Assembly: GCF_036327775.1 (NCBI RefSeq)
Contig: NZ_CP109598.1
Location: 1,426,001 to 1,490,000, forward strand
Direction of reading: 5' to 3'
Source: Streptomyces sp. NBC_01498
GTDB taxonomy: Bacteria > Actinomycetota > Actinomycetes > Streptomycetales > Streptomycetaceae
Length of the DNA: 64,000 bases
A program made the translations under genes and the position numbers. The notes under the pieces were generated by a model that was not told the origin of the DNA, made no database searches, and saw only the letters and a list, made by a program, of their open reading frames with translations. Of the stretch, positions 53,230 to 62,102 are shown piece by piece (position 1 is the first letter of the stretch; every line of letters starts with the position of its first letter).

Positions 53230-53513
53230 AGCGGTCCGCCGTACGCGGTACGAAGCACCACCCCGCCCCGGGGCGGGGCCGGGGGCACGGGGTGCGGAGG
53301 TACGGGTGGGGCTCCCGCCGGGTCCCCGCGGCGCGGTCCCCCGCCGCCCTGCCCGGCACGGGTGGCGGCGCGGCGGACACGGACGCATAAGCTCATCACC
53401 GGGTGACGCCCCGTACGGTTGTCCCGTCCATGGCCCGGCGCCCGGAGAAGGAAGAGTGAACCAGGTGTTTACGCAGGTCAGCACGGCGAACAGGACTGCG
53501 GGGTAAAGAGGAC

Positions 53514-54182
53514 GTGCACATCGTCATCATGGGCTGCGGCCGAGTGGGAGCCGCGCTCGCCACCAGCCTGGAGCGGCAGGGGCACACGGTCGCGGTGATC
53601 GACCGGGACCCCACGGCGTTCCGCCGGCTCGGCTCCGGCTTCGGCGGACGGCGTGTCAACGGTGTCGGCTTCGACCAGGACACCCTGCGCGACGCGGGCA
53701 TCGAGGACGCGGGCGCCTTCGCGGCGGTCAGCAGCGGCGACAACTCGAACATCATCGCGGCCCGGGTGGCCCGCGAGATGTTCGGCATCGAGAACGTCGC
53801 CGCGCGCATCTACGACCCCCGGCGGGCCGAGGTCTACCAGCGGCTCGGCATCCCGACCGTCGCGACCGTCCGCTGGACCGCCGACCAGATGCTGCGGCGG
53901 CTGCTGCCGTCCGGCGCGGAACCGCTGTGGCGCGACCCGAGCGGCGGCGTCCAGCTCGCCGAGGTCCACACGTCGGCGGCCTGGATCGGGCACAAGATCA
54001 GCACCCTCCAGGAGGAGACGGGCGTACGTGTCGCGTTCCTCACCCGGCTCGGCGAGGCGATGCTGCCCACCTCGCAGACGGTTCTCCAGGAGGGCGACCT
54101 CGTCCACGTGATGATGCGTACGGACGACATCGAGAAGGTCGAGGCGGCGTTCGCCGAGGGTCCTGAGGAGAGCGGTCACTGA
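53514..54182 (+). CDS. trkA: TrkA/RCK-type potassium channel regulatory protein (first)
   Basis: This 222-aa protein starts at GTG 53514 (GAGG 3-4 bp upstream). The TrkA-N Rossmann domain has the NAD(H)-binding motif GCGRVG (MHIVIMGCGRVGAALA) with the acidic end VIDRD. The TrkA-C (RCK_C) domain begins near residue 140 (VQLAEVHTSAAWIGHKISTL). It is coupled by 1 bp to a second TrkA gene, giving the CeoB/CeoC-like pair of actinobacteria. RCK subunits gate K+ transporters in response to nucleotides or c-di-AMP. The divergent KimA-like importer is the likely partner. Confidence 0.9.
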   Translation: MHIVIMGCGRVGAALATSLERQGHTVAVIDRDPTAFRRLGSGFGGRRVNGVGFDQDTLRDAGIEDAGAFAAVSSGDNSNIIAARVAREMFGIENVAARIYDPRRAEVYQRLGIPTVATVRWTADQMLRRLLPSGAEPLWRDPSGGVQLAEVHTSAAWIGHKISTLQEETGVRVAFLTRLGEAMLPTSQTVLQEGDLVHVMMRTDDIEKVEAAFAEGPEESGH

Positions 54183-54853
54183 TGCGCGTCGCGATTGCCG
54201 GAGCGGGCGCGGTGGGTCGGTCCATCGCGGGAGAACTGCTGGAGAACGGCCACGAGGTCCTGCTGGTCGACAAGGCGCCCACCGCCATCTCGGTCGAGCG
54301 GGTGCCGATGGCGGAGTGGCTGCTGGCCGACGCGTGCGAGATCACCTCGCTCGACGAGGCGGCGCTCCAGCGCTGCAACGTCGTGATCGCGGCGACCGGT
54401 GACGACAAGGTCAACCTGGTCGTCTCGCTGCTGGCCAAGACGGAGTACGGCGTACCGAGGGTGGTCGCCCGCGTCAACAACCCGAAGAACGAATGGCTGT
54501 TCAACGAGTCGTGGGGCGTGGACGTCGCCGTGTCGACGCCGCGTCTGATGTCGGCGCTGGTGGAGGAGGCGGTGAGCGTCGGCGACCTCGTACGGCTGCT
54601 GCGCTTCAGCCACGGCGACGCGAACCTCGTGGAGCTGACGCTGCCGCCGGAGTCTGCGGTGACCGGCACCCAGGTCGGGGACGTGACCTGGCCGGAGGAC
54701 ACGACGCTGGTGACGATCATCCGGGGCTCGCGGGTACTGACACCGCACCCGGAGGAGACGCTGGAGGCGGGCGACGAGCTGCTGTTCGTGGCGGCGCAGG
54801 CGCGGGAGGAGCAGCTGGAGGAGCTGCTGTCGGTGCGGCGCGACGACGCGTGA
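54182..54853 (+). CDS. trkA: TrkA/RCK-type potassium channel regulatory protein (second)
   Basis: This 223-aa protein shares 1 bp (TGATG) with the first trkA gene. The Rossmann motif GAGAVG (MRVAIAGAGAVGRSIA), the acidic ligand LLVDK, IAATGDDKVNLVVSLLAKTE and VVARVNNPKNEWLFN are canonical TrkA-N elements. The C-terminal RCK_C domain begins about residue 140 (LVELTLPPESAVTGTQVGDV) and ends with GDELLFVAA. The tandem arrangement suggests a heteromeric regulator. Confidence 0.9.
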   Translation: MRVAIAGAGAVGRSIAGELLENGHEVLLVDKAPTAISVERVPMAEWLLADACEITSLDEAALQRCNVVIAATGDDKVNLVVSLLAKTEYGVPRVVARVNNPKNEWLFNESWGVDVAVSTPRLMSALVEEAVSVGDLVRLLRFSHGDANLVELTLPPESAVTGTQVGDVTWPEDTTLVTIIRGSRVLTPHPEETLEAGDELLFVAAQAREEQLEELLSVRRDDA

Positions 54854-55332
54854 CGCTTGGCGCTTGGCGCTGTGCTTGGCGCTGTGGCGGGGCGGGGCGG
54901 GGCGGAGGCGGGTGCTGCGTGCCGGAGCGGGGCCCGCACGGGTCGTTTCGGCATCGAGCGCCGACCGGGCCGGGGTGCTTGCCGTGGTGGCCGGGTGCCG
55001 CTCCGGGGTCGTGTCCGGACGGCATGATGTACGGCGCCCAGCGGTCATACGTGGTGACGGTCCGCGTCGCCACACATCACGCTTGAGTGTCCGGACACGA
55101 CCCCTGCGCGTCCCCCTTCGACCCCGCAGGCCCCGGGGGGCGTGAACGGCGCGCCGTGACGGCGTGAGGGGGCGGGGGCCGCAGGAGGGTGTGTTCGGAC
55201 ACTCAGGCCGATGTGGGGCGCGTGAACAAGCGGGGTCGTCGGGTCCGGCGAGCCATGCGCGCGCCGTACATCACGCCGTCCGGACATATCCCTCCGGAGC
55301 CGCCGCACCCCGCCCGCACCAACGCAGTCCCG
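54854..55332. other. convergent gap with nested palindromes
   Basis: This gap between convergent trkA and DUF3159 genes has no gene. It begins with small CGCTTGG/GGCGCT tandem repeats (54853-54885) and GGGGC tracts, and from 55005 to 55285 carries four copies of a TCCGGAC-containing arm in alternating orientation (described separately). Confidence 0.6.
55005..55285. repeat. four-arm nested inverted repeat
   Basis: Arms: A1 55005-55040 (plus), A2 55068-55104 (minus), A3 55191-55220 (plus), A4 55257-55285 (minus). GGGGTCGTGTCCGGAC in A1 is exactly complementary to 55089-55104 in A2. A1 and A4 share GTCCGGACGGC(A/G)TGATG and TACGGCG. A2 and A3 share GGACACTCA and GATGTG. Alternative hairpins A1-A2 / A3-A4 or an outer A1-A4 pairing are possible. 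Confidence 0.75.
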
Positions 55333-56127
55333 CTACCGCTCCTCCGAGGCGCGCGCCGCCTTCGCCGCGCGTTCCGCCTCCTCCTCCGCCTCCATCTCGG
55401 CGAACACGTCGATCGGCGCCGGCGCCTTCGCCAGGAAGATCCACGTCAGATACACGGCCAGCAGGAACGGCGGGATCTTCAGCGACACCAGCACCCAGCC
55501 CAACTGCGTGGTGTCGGCCCACCAGTAGAGCGGGAAGAGGATCGCGCACTTCGCGAGGAGGATGAACCCCCACGCGTAACTCGCCTTCGTGTACGCCGAC
55601 TTGCGGCCCGGGTTGCGTGTACGCCAGGACAGGTTCTCCTTGAAGACCGGTCCCAGGATCAGCCCCAGCAGGGGAACTCCGGCGGCGCTGGTCGCGATGT
55701 ACGCGACCGCCAGACCCAGGGTGTAGAGCATGCCCGGCAGGTAGAAGTCCTTGGCGTTGCCGGTCATCATCGCGAAGACCACGCCGAACGCGACCCCGAA
55801 GACGCCGCTGAAGGCGTGCTTCACGGTGTCGCGGCGGACCAGCCGGACCACGACCAGCAGCAGCGACACCGCGAGCGCGGCGATCGCCGAGACGTGCAGG
55901 TCCTTGTTGATCGTGAAGATCGTGACGAAGAGCAGTCCGGGAACGACCGTCTCCACCATGCCGCGCACGCCGCCGAACGCCTCGAAGAGCGCGGCCTCGG
56001 TCACCGCCCTGGCCTCGGCGTCGGTCTGCCGGTCGGCGCCCCCGGGGTCGGCGGGCGTTCCGGGCGTGTGGGGCGCGCCGGGCGCGTGCGTGGGGTCGGT
56101 CGCGGCTGGCTTGTCGGTGGACGTCAC
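55333..56127 (-). CDS. DUF3159 family membrane protein
   Basis: This 264-aa protein starts at GTG 56127 (AGGAG 6-7 bp upstream, overlapping the previous gene's stop region). A disordered Pro/Ala N-terminus (1-45) is followed by the conserved GGVRGMVETVVPGLLFVTIF and about six transmembrane helices with LVRRDTVKHAFSGVFGVAFG and RKSAYTKASYAWGFILLAKC. This fits DUF3159, an actinobacterial inner-membrane family of unknown function. It is co-transcribed with the OB-fold gene (3 bp apart). The C-terminus is a charged helix (EMEAEEEAERAAKAARAS). Confidence 0.88.
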   Translation of the reverse strand: MTSTDKPAATDPTHAPGAPHTPGTPADPGGADRQTDAEARAVTEAALFEAFGGVRGMVETVVPGLLFVTIFTINKDLHVSAIAALAVSLLLVVVRLVRRDTVKHAFSGVFGVAFGVVFAMMTGNAKDFYLPGMLYTLGLAVAYIATSAAGVPLLGLILGPVFKENLSWRTRNPGRKSAYTKASYAWGFILLAKCAILFPLYWWADTTQLGWVLVSLKIPPFLLAVYLTWIFLAKAPAPIDVFAEMEAEEEAERAAKAARASEER

Positions 56128-56130
56128 CGG

Positions 56131-56517
56131 CTACTCCTGTCCGAGCGGTCGGAGTTCGTATGTGGGGTTGAACAGCACCCTGCGGCCGTGGCTCATGGAG
56201 ATACGGCCGGAGGCGATGAGCTTGCGGCCCGGCTCTATGCCCACGATGGAGCGCCGGCCCAGCCACACCACGTCCAGCGGCGCGGTGCCGTCGAACAACT
56301 CGGCCTCCAGGGCGGGCACACCGGCCCGCGGGCGCAGGGTGACCGTCCGCAACGTACCAGTCACCTTGACTATCTGGCGGTCGCCGCAGTCACTGATGCG
56401 CGTACAGCCCGACGCGCGCGTGTCCGACCGCAGCTCCTCGGATTCCAGGTCCTCCTGGGAGCTGGAGAGCCGGTCGAGCATCCGGCGGAAGCGGCCGGTC
56501 GGCTTCTCAGCACTCAT
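56131..56517 (-). CDS. OB-fold nucleic-acid-binding protein
   Basis: This 128-aa protein starts at ATG 56517. The N-terminal helix (FRRMLDRLSSSQEDLESEEL) is followed by an OB-fold: VKVTGTLRTVTLRPRAGVPA, LEAELFDGTAPLDVVWLGRR, IVGIEPGRKLIASGRISMSH, RRVLFNPTYELRPLG. Similar small OB-fold proteins precede DUF3159 genes across Streptomyces. It probably binds single-stranded nucleic acid; the role is unknown. It lies 33 bp downstream of kdpE on the same strand. Confidence 0.85.
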   Translation of the reverse strand: MSAEKPTGRFRRMLDRLSSSQEDLESEELRSDTRASGCTRISDCGDRQIVKVTGTLRTVTLRPRAGVPALEAELFDGTAPLDVVWLGRRSIVGIEPGRKLIASGRISMSHGRRVLFNPTYELRPLGQE

Positions 56518-56550
56518 GGGTGAAGCGTACCGGGGTCCGCGGGGCCCGGA

Positions 56551-57306
56551 TCATCGGTCGAACCGGTAGCCCATGCCGGGCTCGGTGACGAAGTGCCTGG
56601 GGTGCGAGGGGTCCGCCTCCAGCTTGCGGCGGAGCTGGGCCATGTAGACCCGCAGATAGTTGGTCTCCGTGCCGTAGGAGGGCCCCCAGACCTCCTGGAG
56701 GAGCTGTTTCTGGCTGACGAGGCGGCCGGTGTTGCGTACGAGGACCTCCAGCAGGTGCCACTCGGTCGGGGTGAGCCGTACGTCGCGGCCCTCCCGGTGC
56801 ACCTTCTTCGCCACCAGGTCGACGGTGAAGCCGTCCGTCTCGACGAGCGCGACACCGCCGTCCTCGGCCGTGCCGACGGGCTCCGCTCGGCGGACGGCGG
56901 CGCGCAGCCGGGCGAGGAGTTCGTCCATGCCGAACGGCTTGGTGACGTAGTCGTCGGCGCCCGCGTCCAGCGCCTCGACCTTCTCGTCGGAGGTCTGGCG
57001 GGCGGAGAGCACCAGGATCGGTACCCGGGTCCAGCCGCGCAGGCCCCGGATGACCTCCACGCCGTCCATGTCGGGCAGGCCGAGGTCGAGGACGACGACG
57101 TCGGGGTGGCGGGCGGCGGCGAGTTCCAGGGCGCTCGCGCCGTCGGCGGCGGCGTCGACCTCGTACTTGCGGGCCTTCAGGTTGATCACGAGCGCGCGCA
57201 CGATCTGCGGCTCGTCGTCGACCACGAGCACCCGCACGGGTGCGCGGGTCTCTCCCCCGGCGGGAGGCGCCATGGTGGCCTGCCTTTCTGCTGGGCCGCC
57301 GGTCAT
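56551..57306 (-). CDS. kdpE: KdpE response regulator
   Basis: This 251-aa protein has its ATG at 57306 overlapping the kdpD stop (ATGA). An alternative ATG at 57273 has AAAGGCAGG upstream and begins nearer the receiver domain. The receiver has RVLVVDDEPQIVRALVINLK, phospho-Asp about 73 (VVVLDLGLPDMDG) and K in DYVTKPFGMDEL. The OmpR-type winged helix has DVRLTPTEWHLLEVLVRNTG, YLRVYMAQLRRKLE and PGMGYRFDR. KdpE activates high-affinity potassium uptake genes upon KdpD phosphorylation under K+ limitation. Confidence 0.93.
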   Translation of the reverse strand: MTGGPAERQATMAPPAGGETRAPVRVLVVDDEPQIVRALVINLKARKYEVDAAADGASALELAAARHPDVVVLDLGLPDMDGVEVIRGLRGWTRVPILVLSARQTSDEKVEALDAGADDYVTKPFGMDELLARLRAAVRRAEPVGTAEDGGVALVETDGFTVDLVAKKVHREGRDVRLTPTEWHLLEVLVRNTGRLVSQKQLLQEVWGPSYGTETNYLRVYMAQLRRKLEADPSHPRHFVTEPGMGYRFDR

Positions 57307-59846
57307 GAGACGACCCGGGCGGGCAGTTCGGGGCCGGTCCGGGCGGGGCCCGGTACGGCCGTGAGATCGATGACCATGGTCAGTCCGCCGCCGGGGGTGT
57401 CCTCGGCGGTCAGGGTGCCGTCCATGGCGTCCACGAAGCCCCGGGCGACAGCGAGGCCGAGGCCCACGCCGGCGCCGCGCGGGGCGTCCCCGTGGCGCTG
57501 GAAGGGCTCGAAGATGCGTTCCTTGGCGTCGTCGGGGACGCCGGGGCCCCGGTCCACCACGCGGACCTGGACGCGGGCGCCGAGCGCGCTGGCGGCGACG
57601 GTGACGCGGGTGTCCTGGGGGCTGTACTTGACGGCGTTCTCGACGATGTTGGCGACGGCGCGCTCCAGCAGTCCGGGGTCGACGGCGACCATCGGCAGCG
57701 ATTCGGGGACGTCCAGGTCCACGCTGTCCTCCGGGACCCCGCCGAGCGCCATGGGGACGACCTCGTCCAGGTCGATCTCGCGGATCAGCGGGGTGACGGT
57801 GCCGGTCTGGAGGCGTGACATGTCGAGGAGGTTGCCGACGAGGTGGTCGAGCCGGTCGGCGCCGTTCTCGATGCCTTCGAGGAGTTCGGCCCGGTCCTCG
57901 TCGGACCATTCGACGTCGTCGGAGCGCAGCGAGGTGACGGCGGCCTTGATGGCGGCGAGCGGGGTGCGCAGGTCGTGGCTGACGGCGGCGAGCAGGGCCG
58001 TGCGTATCCGGTTGCCCTCCGCGAGTCTGCGGGCGTCCTCGGCCTGGCCGACCAGGCGCTGGCGGTCCAGTACGACGGCGGCCTGGGCGGCGAAGGCGGA
58101 CAGCACCCGCCGGTCCTCGGCGGGCAGCACCCGGCCGGAGAGCGCGAGGGCCATGTGGTCGCCGACGGGCATGTCGACGTCGGCGGCGTCGGGGCGGTCG
58201 ACGGGCCGGGGTCCGACGCTGCCGGCCCGGGTCCACGGGTCGACGTCGCCGGCGCGTTCGAGCAGGGCGACGGACTCCATGGAGAACGTCTCCCGTACCC
58301 GCTCCAGCAGGGCGTCCAGGGTGGTCTCGCCGCGCAGCACGCTGCCCGCCAGGAACGACAGGATCTCGGACTCGGCGCGGAGCCGGGCGGCCTGGTGGGT
58401 GCGCCGGGCGGCGAGGTCGACCACGGAGGCGACGGCGACCGCCACGGCGAAGAAGATCACGATGGCGACCAGGTTGCGGGGGTCCTGGATGGTGAGGTTG
58501 TGGGTGGGCGGGGTGAAGTAGAAGTTCAGCAGGAGCGAGCCGACGGCGGCCGACGCGAGGGCCGGGCGCAGCCCGCCGAGGAGCGCGGCGAGGACGGTCA
58601 GGAAGAGGAAGAGCAGGACGTCGTTGGCCAGGCCCAGGGTGTCGTCCAGGGCGGTGAGCAGCAGGGTCAGCAGGACGGGGGCGACGACGCCGGCCAGCCA
58701 GCCGGAGACGATCCGGGAGCGGCCGAGGCGGGCGCCGCGCGCGACGGGCAGTCCCCGGCCCTTGGCGGCCTCCTCGTGGGTGACGATGTGGACGTCGAGG
58801 TCGGGGCCGGACTCGCGGGCGACGGTGGCGCCGACGCCGGGCCCGAAGACGTACTGCCAGGTCTTGCGGCGGCTGGAGCCGAGGACGATCTGGGTGGCGT
58901 TGACGCCGCGGGCGAACTCCAGCAGCGCGGAGGGCACGTCGTCGCCGATGACGTGGTGGAAGGTGCCGCCGAGGTCTTCGACGAGGGTGCGCTGGACGGC
59001 GAGTTCCTTGGGCGAGGCGGAGGTGAGTCCGTCGCTGCGGGCGATGTAGACGGCGAGGATCTCGCTGCCGGATCCCTTGGCGGCCATGCGGGCGGCGCGG
59101 CGGATGAGCGTACGGCCCTCGGGGCCCCCGGTGAGGCCGACGACGATGCGTTCACGGGCCTGCCAGGTGGTGCGGATGTTGTGCTCGCCCCGGTACTGCT
59201 GGAGGTATTCGTCGACCCGGTCGGCGGTCCAGAGCAGGGCGAGTTCCCGGAGGGCGGTGAGGTTGCCGGGGCGGAAGTAGTGGGAGAGGGCGGCGTCGAC
59301 CTTGTCGGGCTGGTAGATGTTGCCGTGCGCCATGCGGCGGCGCAGCGCCTGGGGCGACATGTCGACCAGCTCGATCTGGTCGGCGCGCCGGACCTTCTCG
59401 TCGGGGACGGTCTCCCGCTGCCGTACTCCCGTTATCGACTCGACGACATCGCCGAGTGATTCCAGGTGCTGGATGTTGACGGTGGAGACGACGTCGATGC
59501 CGGCCTGGAGGAGTTCCTCGACGTCCTGCCAGCGTTTGGCGTTGCGGGAGCCCGGCACATTGGTATGGGCCAGCTCGTCCACCAGCGCGACGGCGGGGCG
59601 GCGCTCCAGGACCGCGTCGACGTCCATCTCGGTGAAGACGGTGCCCCGGTGCGGGAGTTCGCGGCGGGGGATCTGTTCGAGGCCCTGGAGCATGACCTCG
59701 GTGCGCGGGCGGCTGTGGTGCTCGACGAACGCGACGACGCAGTCGGTACCGCGCTCGACGCGCCGGTGCGCCTCGGAGAGCATCGCGTACGTCTTGCCGA
59801 CGCCCGGTGCCGCGCCCAGGTAGATCCTCAGCTTGCCGCGTGCCAT
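57303..59846 (-). CDS. kdpD: KdpD osmosensitive potassium sensor histidine kinase
   Basis: This 847-aa protein starts at ATG 59846. The N-terminal KdpD domain has Walker A GAAPGVGKTYAML (11-23) and Walker B-like ALVDELAHTN. A USP-like domain follows (about 230-370), then four closely spaced transmembrane helices (about 385-480; GWLAGVVAPVLLTLLL, NFYFTPPTHNLTI). A GAF-like region comes next, then the HisKA box AAVSHDLRTPLAAIK (H about 622), N-box and VVDRGPGVPDDAKERIFEPF / GLGLAVARGF. Length and order are those of full KdpD. It forms an operon with kdpE; kdpFABC is not in the window. Confidence 0.95.
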   Translation of the reverse strand: MARGKLRIYLGAAPGVGKTYAMLSEAHRRVERGTDCVVAFVEHHSRPRTEVMLQGLEQIPRRELPHRGTVFTEMDVDAVLERRPAVALVDELAHTNVPGSRNAKRWQDVEELLQAGIDVVSTVNIQHLESLGDVVESITGVRQRETVPDEKVRRADQIELVDMSPQALRRRMAHGNIYQPDKVDAALSHYFRPGNLTALRELALLWTADRVDEYLQQYRGEHNIRTTWQARERIVVGLTGGPEGRTLIRRAARMAAKGSGSEILAVYIARSDGLTSASPKELAVQRTLVEDLGGTFHHVIGDDVPSALLEFARGVNATQIVLGSSRRKTWQYVFGPGVGATVARESGPDLDVHIVTHEEAAKGRGLPVARGARLGRSRIVSGWLAGVVAPVLLTLLLTALDDTLGLANDVLLFLFLTVLAALLGGLRPALASAAVGSLLLNFYFTPPTHNLTIQDPRNLVAIVIFFAVAVAVASVVDLAARRTHQAARLRAESEILSFLAGSVLRGETTLDALLERVRETFSMESVALLERAGDVDPWTRAGSVGPRPVDRPDAADVDMPVGDHMALALSGRVLPAEDRRVLSAFAAQAAVVLDRQRLVGQAEDARRLAEGNRIRTALLAAVSHDLRTPLAAIKAAVTSLRSDDVEWSDEDRAELLEGIENGADRLDHLVGNLLDMSRLQTGTVTPLIREIDLDEVVPMALGGVPEDSVDLDVPESLPMVAVDPGLLERAVANIVENAVKYSPQDTRVTVAASALGARVQVRVVDRGPGVPDDAKERIFEPFQRHGDAPRGAGVGLGLAVARGFVDAMDGTLTAEDTPGGGLTMVIDLTAVPGPARTGPELPARVVS

Positions 59847-60023
59847 GGCCCCATTGTCTTCCCACCGGGCCGCGGCGTCCCGTCACGGCCTCACCGGACC
59901 GAAAGTACTGCCCGGAGTGCGGCGAAATCGGACATCCGGCGGGACGGGGGTACGTCTTGACACGATTCTGACGGACCCGGAGTGCCCTGGCCGGCGTCGT
60001 CTCGTACGACGGGGGCCGCACGG

Positions 60024-60062
60024 CGTCGGGCCGCGCCCCCCGGTGGGGAGCGCGGCCCGACG
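60024..60062 (-). terminator. terminator of the dut-DUF3710 operon
   Basis: A 13-bp perfect stem (CGTCGGGCCGCGC / GCGCGGCCCGACG) with a 13-nt loop lies about 60 bp past the DUF3710 stop at 60120. The remainder of 59847-60119 holds the kdpD 5' region, with no gene seen. Confidence 0.65.
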
Positions 60063-60119
60063 GCGCGTGTGCCGGAGTGTGCCCGGCGGGGGTCACGGGG
60101 GCGAGCCCGGGTCCTCCGC

Positions 60120-60893
60120 TCAGCGCACCTCGGTGATCTCGGGGCCCCGCTGGAGCTGCCCCATGCCCCCGGCGAAGCGGGAACCTTCCTGCTCCTCGGC
60201 CTGCTGGACGCCCTCGGCAACCATCTGCGCGTCGTCCGGCAGCTTCAGGACGATCGGGTCACGGGGCGCCATCGGGCCCTCGCCGCGTACGACGACCGTG
60301 TCCCGGAAGATCTGCTCCAGCAGCCCGGCGGCCTCGGGCTGCACCGCGCCCTGCCCGGAGATCACGCCGCGCAGGAACCAGCGCGGCCCGTCGACGCCGA
60401 CGAAGCGTACGAGCTGCACGCCGCCGGTGCCGTCCGGGAGCTGTACGGGCACCTGGGCGCGCAGCTCCCAGCCGAGGGGGCCCTCGACCTCGTCGATGAT
60501 GCCGCCCTGCTGGGTGATGCCCGAGGCGATCTCCTCGCGGACCTCGCCCCAGATGCCCTCCTTCTTGGGGGCGGCGAACGCCTGGAGCTGTACGGCGCTG
60601 TCGCGCACGACGACGGTGGCCGCGACGATCGCGTCGCCCGCCACCTCCACGCGGAGCTCCATGCCGTCGACCCCGGGGACGAAGATGCCGCCCAGGTCGA
60701 CGCGGCCCTCGTCGGGCCTGGAGACCTCGGAGATGTCCCACGGCCCGTCGGGCCGGGGAGCCGGGGGAAGACTCACCCGGCGGGGCTTGGCGGCCCCGTC
60801 CTCCGCGTCATCGGCGCCGATGTCGTCGACGACCTGCTCGGCCTCGCCCGCCGTGTCCTCGGCGGCTCCGCTCTTCTTGCGACGTCCGAACAC
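60120..60893 (-). CDS. DUF3710 family protein
   Basis: This 257-aa protein starts at GTG 60893 (GGAAGGA 7 bp upstream). The acidic/basic N-terminus (FGRRKKSG, then many Glu/Asp) is followed by the conserved body GPWDISEVSRPDEGRVDLGG, FVPGVDGMELRVEV, AFAAPKKEGIWGEVREEIAS, RFVGVDGPRWFLRGVISGQG, EQIFRDTVVVRGEGPMAPRD. This is the actinobacterial DUF3710, of unknown function, almost always beside dut. It starts 1 bp after the dut stop, so co-translation is likely. Confidence 0.9.
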   Translation of the reverse strand: MFGRRKKSGAAEDTAGEAEQVVDDIGADDAEDGAAKPRRVSLPPAPRPDGPWDISEVSRPDEGRVDLGGIFVPGVDGMELRVEVAGDAIVAATVVVRDSAVQLQAFAAPKKEGIWGEVREEIASGITQQGGIIDEVEGPLGWELRAQVPVQLPDGTGGVQLVRFVGVDGPRWFLRGVISGQGAVQPEAAGLLEQIFRDTVVVRGEGPMAPRDPIVLKLPDDAQMVAEGVQQAEEQEGSRFAGGMGQLQRGPEITEVR

Positions 60894-60894
60894 G

Positions 60895-61428
60895 TCACTG
60901 TCCTTCCCGGTCGGATACGACCGATGCGTATCGATTCCCGCCCTGTGAACCGCCCACCGCGGCATGACCGCCGGTGGACCCGAAGCCCCCCTCGGCCCGC
61001 GCCGAGCCGGGAAGCTCCGCGACCTCGTGGAAGCGCACCTTCTCGACCTGCTGGACGACCAGTTGGGCAATCCGGTCGAACCGCTCGAACCGCACCGTCT
61101 CGCGCGGGTCGAGATTGACCACGATCACCTTGATCTCCCCACGGTACCCGGCATCCACCGTCCCCGGGGCATTCACCATGGCCACCCCGCAGCGGGCGGC
61201 GAGCCCGGAACGGGGATGCACGAAGGCGGCGTACCCGTCGGGGAGTGCGAGGGAAACCCCGGTGGGCAGAACGGCGCGTTCGCCCGGAGCGAGATCGGCG
61301 GCCTCCGTGGTCACCAGGTCCAGGCCGGCGTCGCCCGGGTGCGCGTACGCGGGCAGCGGCACCTCCGGGTCGGTCCGGCGGATCAGCACGTCGACAGGGG
61401 GGGCAGGGGTGCCGGGGGCACGGTTCAC
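60895..61428 (-). CDS. dut: dUTP diphosphatase
   Basis: This 177-aa protein starts at GTG 61428, overlapping the upstream thioesterase stop (GTGA), with GAGGTG upstream. The five dUTPase motifs are visible: I AHPGDAGLDLVT, II HPRSGLAARCG, III APGTVDAGYRGEIKV, IV RIAQLVVQQVEK, V EGGFGSTGGH. The enzyme is a homotrimer that hydrolyses dUTP to dUMP + PPi, limiting uracil incorporation into DNA. It has a short C-terminal extension after motif V. Confidence 0.95.
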   Translation of the reverse strand: MNRAPGTPAPPVDVLIRRTDPEVPLPAYAHPGDAGLDLVTTEAADLAPGERAVLPTGVSLALPDGYAAFVHPRSGLAARCGVAMVNAPGTVDAGYRGEIKVIVVNLDPRETVRFERFDRIAQLVVQQVEKVRFHEVAELPGSARAEGGFGSTGGHAAVGGSQGGNRYASVVSDREGQ

Positions 61429-62045
61429 GGGTTCACCTCGAAGGCGCGGGCGCGCCTGACCTGGTCGGGATCGGCCATCGTCGCCCGGATCTCCTCCTGG
61501 CGGCCGTTGTCGATGAAGTGGTCGATCTTGACTTCGACGAAGAGCGCGTGGGCGCGCAGCGCGACGGGCCCCCCGGGGCCGCCGAGGCGGCCGGTGGCGG
61601 AGCAGAAGATCTTGCGGCCGCTCACGGCGGTCACCTCGGCCTCCAGGAACAGCGTGCTGCCCACGGGGACGGGGCGTACGTAGTCGGTCTCCAGCTTCCC
61701 GGTGACGGCGACCACGCGCAGCAGCCAGTGGAGCGCGCCGAGCGACTCGTCGAGCGCGGTGGCGAGCACGCCGCCGTGGGCGAGTCCGGGGGCGCCCTGG
61801 TGGGCGGGGCCGACGGTGAACTCGGCGGTGATCGTGACGCCTTCGCCGGCCGTGGCGCGCAGATGGAGGCCGTGGGGCTGTTCGTCGCCGCAGCCGAAGC
61901 AGTGCGCGTAGTGCGAGCCGAGGGGTTCGCCGGGGGCGGGTGCCTCGGGGTGCCGTCGCGGCTCCTGGGCGTCGGCCGGGGGTGTCAGGGCCGGGGACCG
62001 GGCGGCGGATCGGAGGGACTTCCCTCCGGAGGGCACAGTACTCAC
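61425..62045 (-). CDS. PaaI-type hotdog-fold thioesterase
   Basis: This 206-aa protein starts at GTG 62045 (AAGG about 13 bp upstream). A Pro/Ala-rich N-terminus (1-50) precedes a CxxC pair (YAHCFGCGDEQPHGL) and the hotdog domain: ITAEFTVGPAHQGAPGLAHG, GVLATALDESLGALHWLL, TGKLETDYVRPVPVGSTLFL. The HGG/E..D pattern is that of PaaI/YbgC-like acyl-CoA thioesterases. It is the first gene of the thioesterase-dut-DUF3710 operon and divergent from the DUF3093 gene, with starts only 58 bp apart. Confidence 0.88.
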   Translation of the reverse strand: MSTVPSGGKSLRSAARSPALTPPADAQEPRRHPEAPAPGEPLGSHYAHCFGCGDEQPHGLHLRATAGEGVTITAEFTVGPAHQGAPGLAHGGVLATALDESLGALHWLLRVVAVTGKLETDYVRPVPVGSTLFLEAEVTAVSGRKIFCSATGRLGGPGGPVALRAHALFVEVKIDHFIDNGRQEEIRATMADPDQVRRARAFEVNP

Positions 62046-62102
62046 AGGCGCAGACCTTACCCGCGCGGCTACCCGCCGGTCGCACCGTGCCAAGCTTGGC
62101 CC

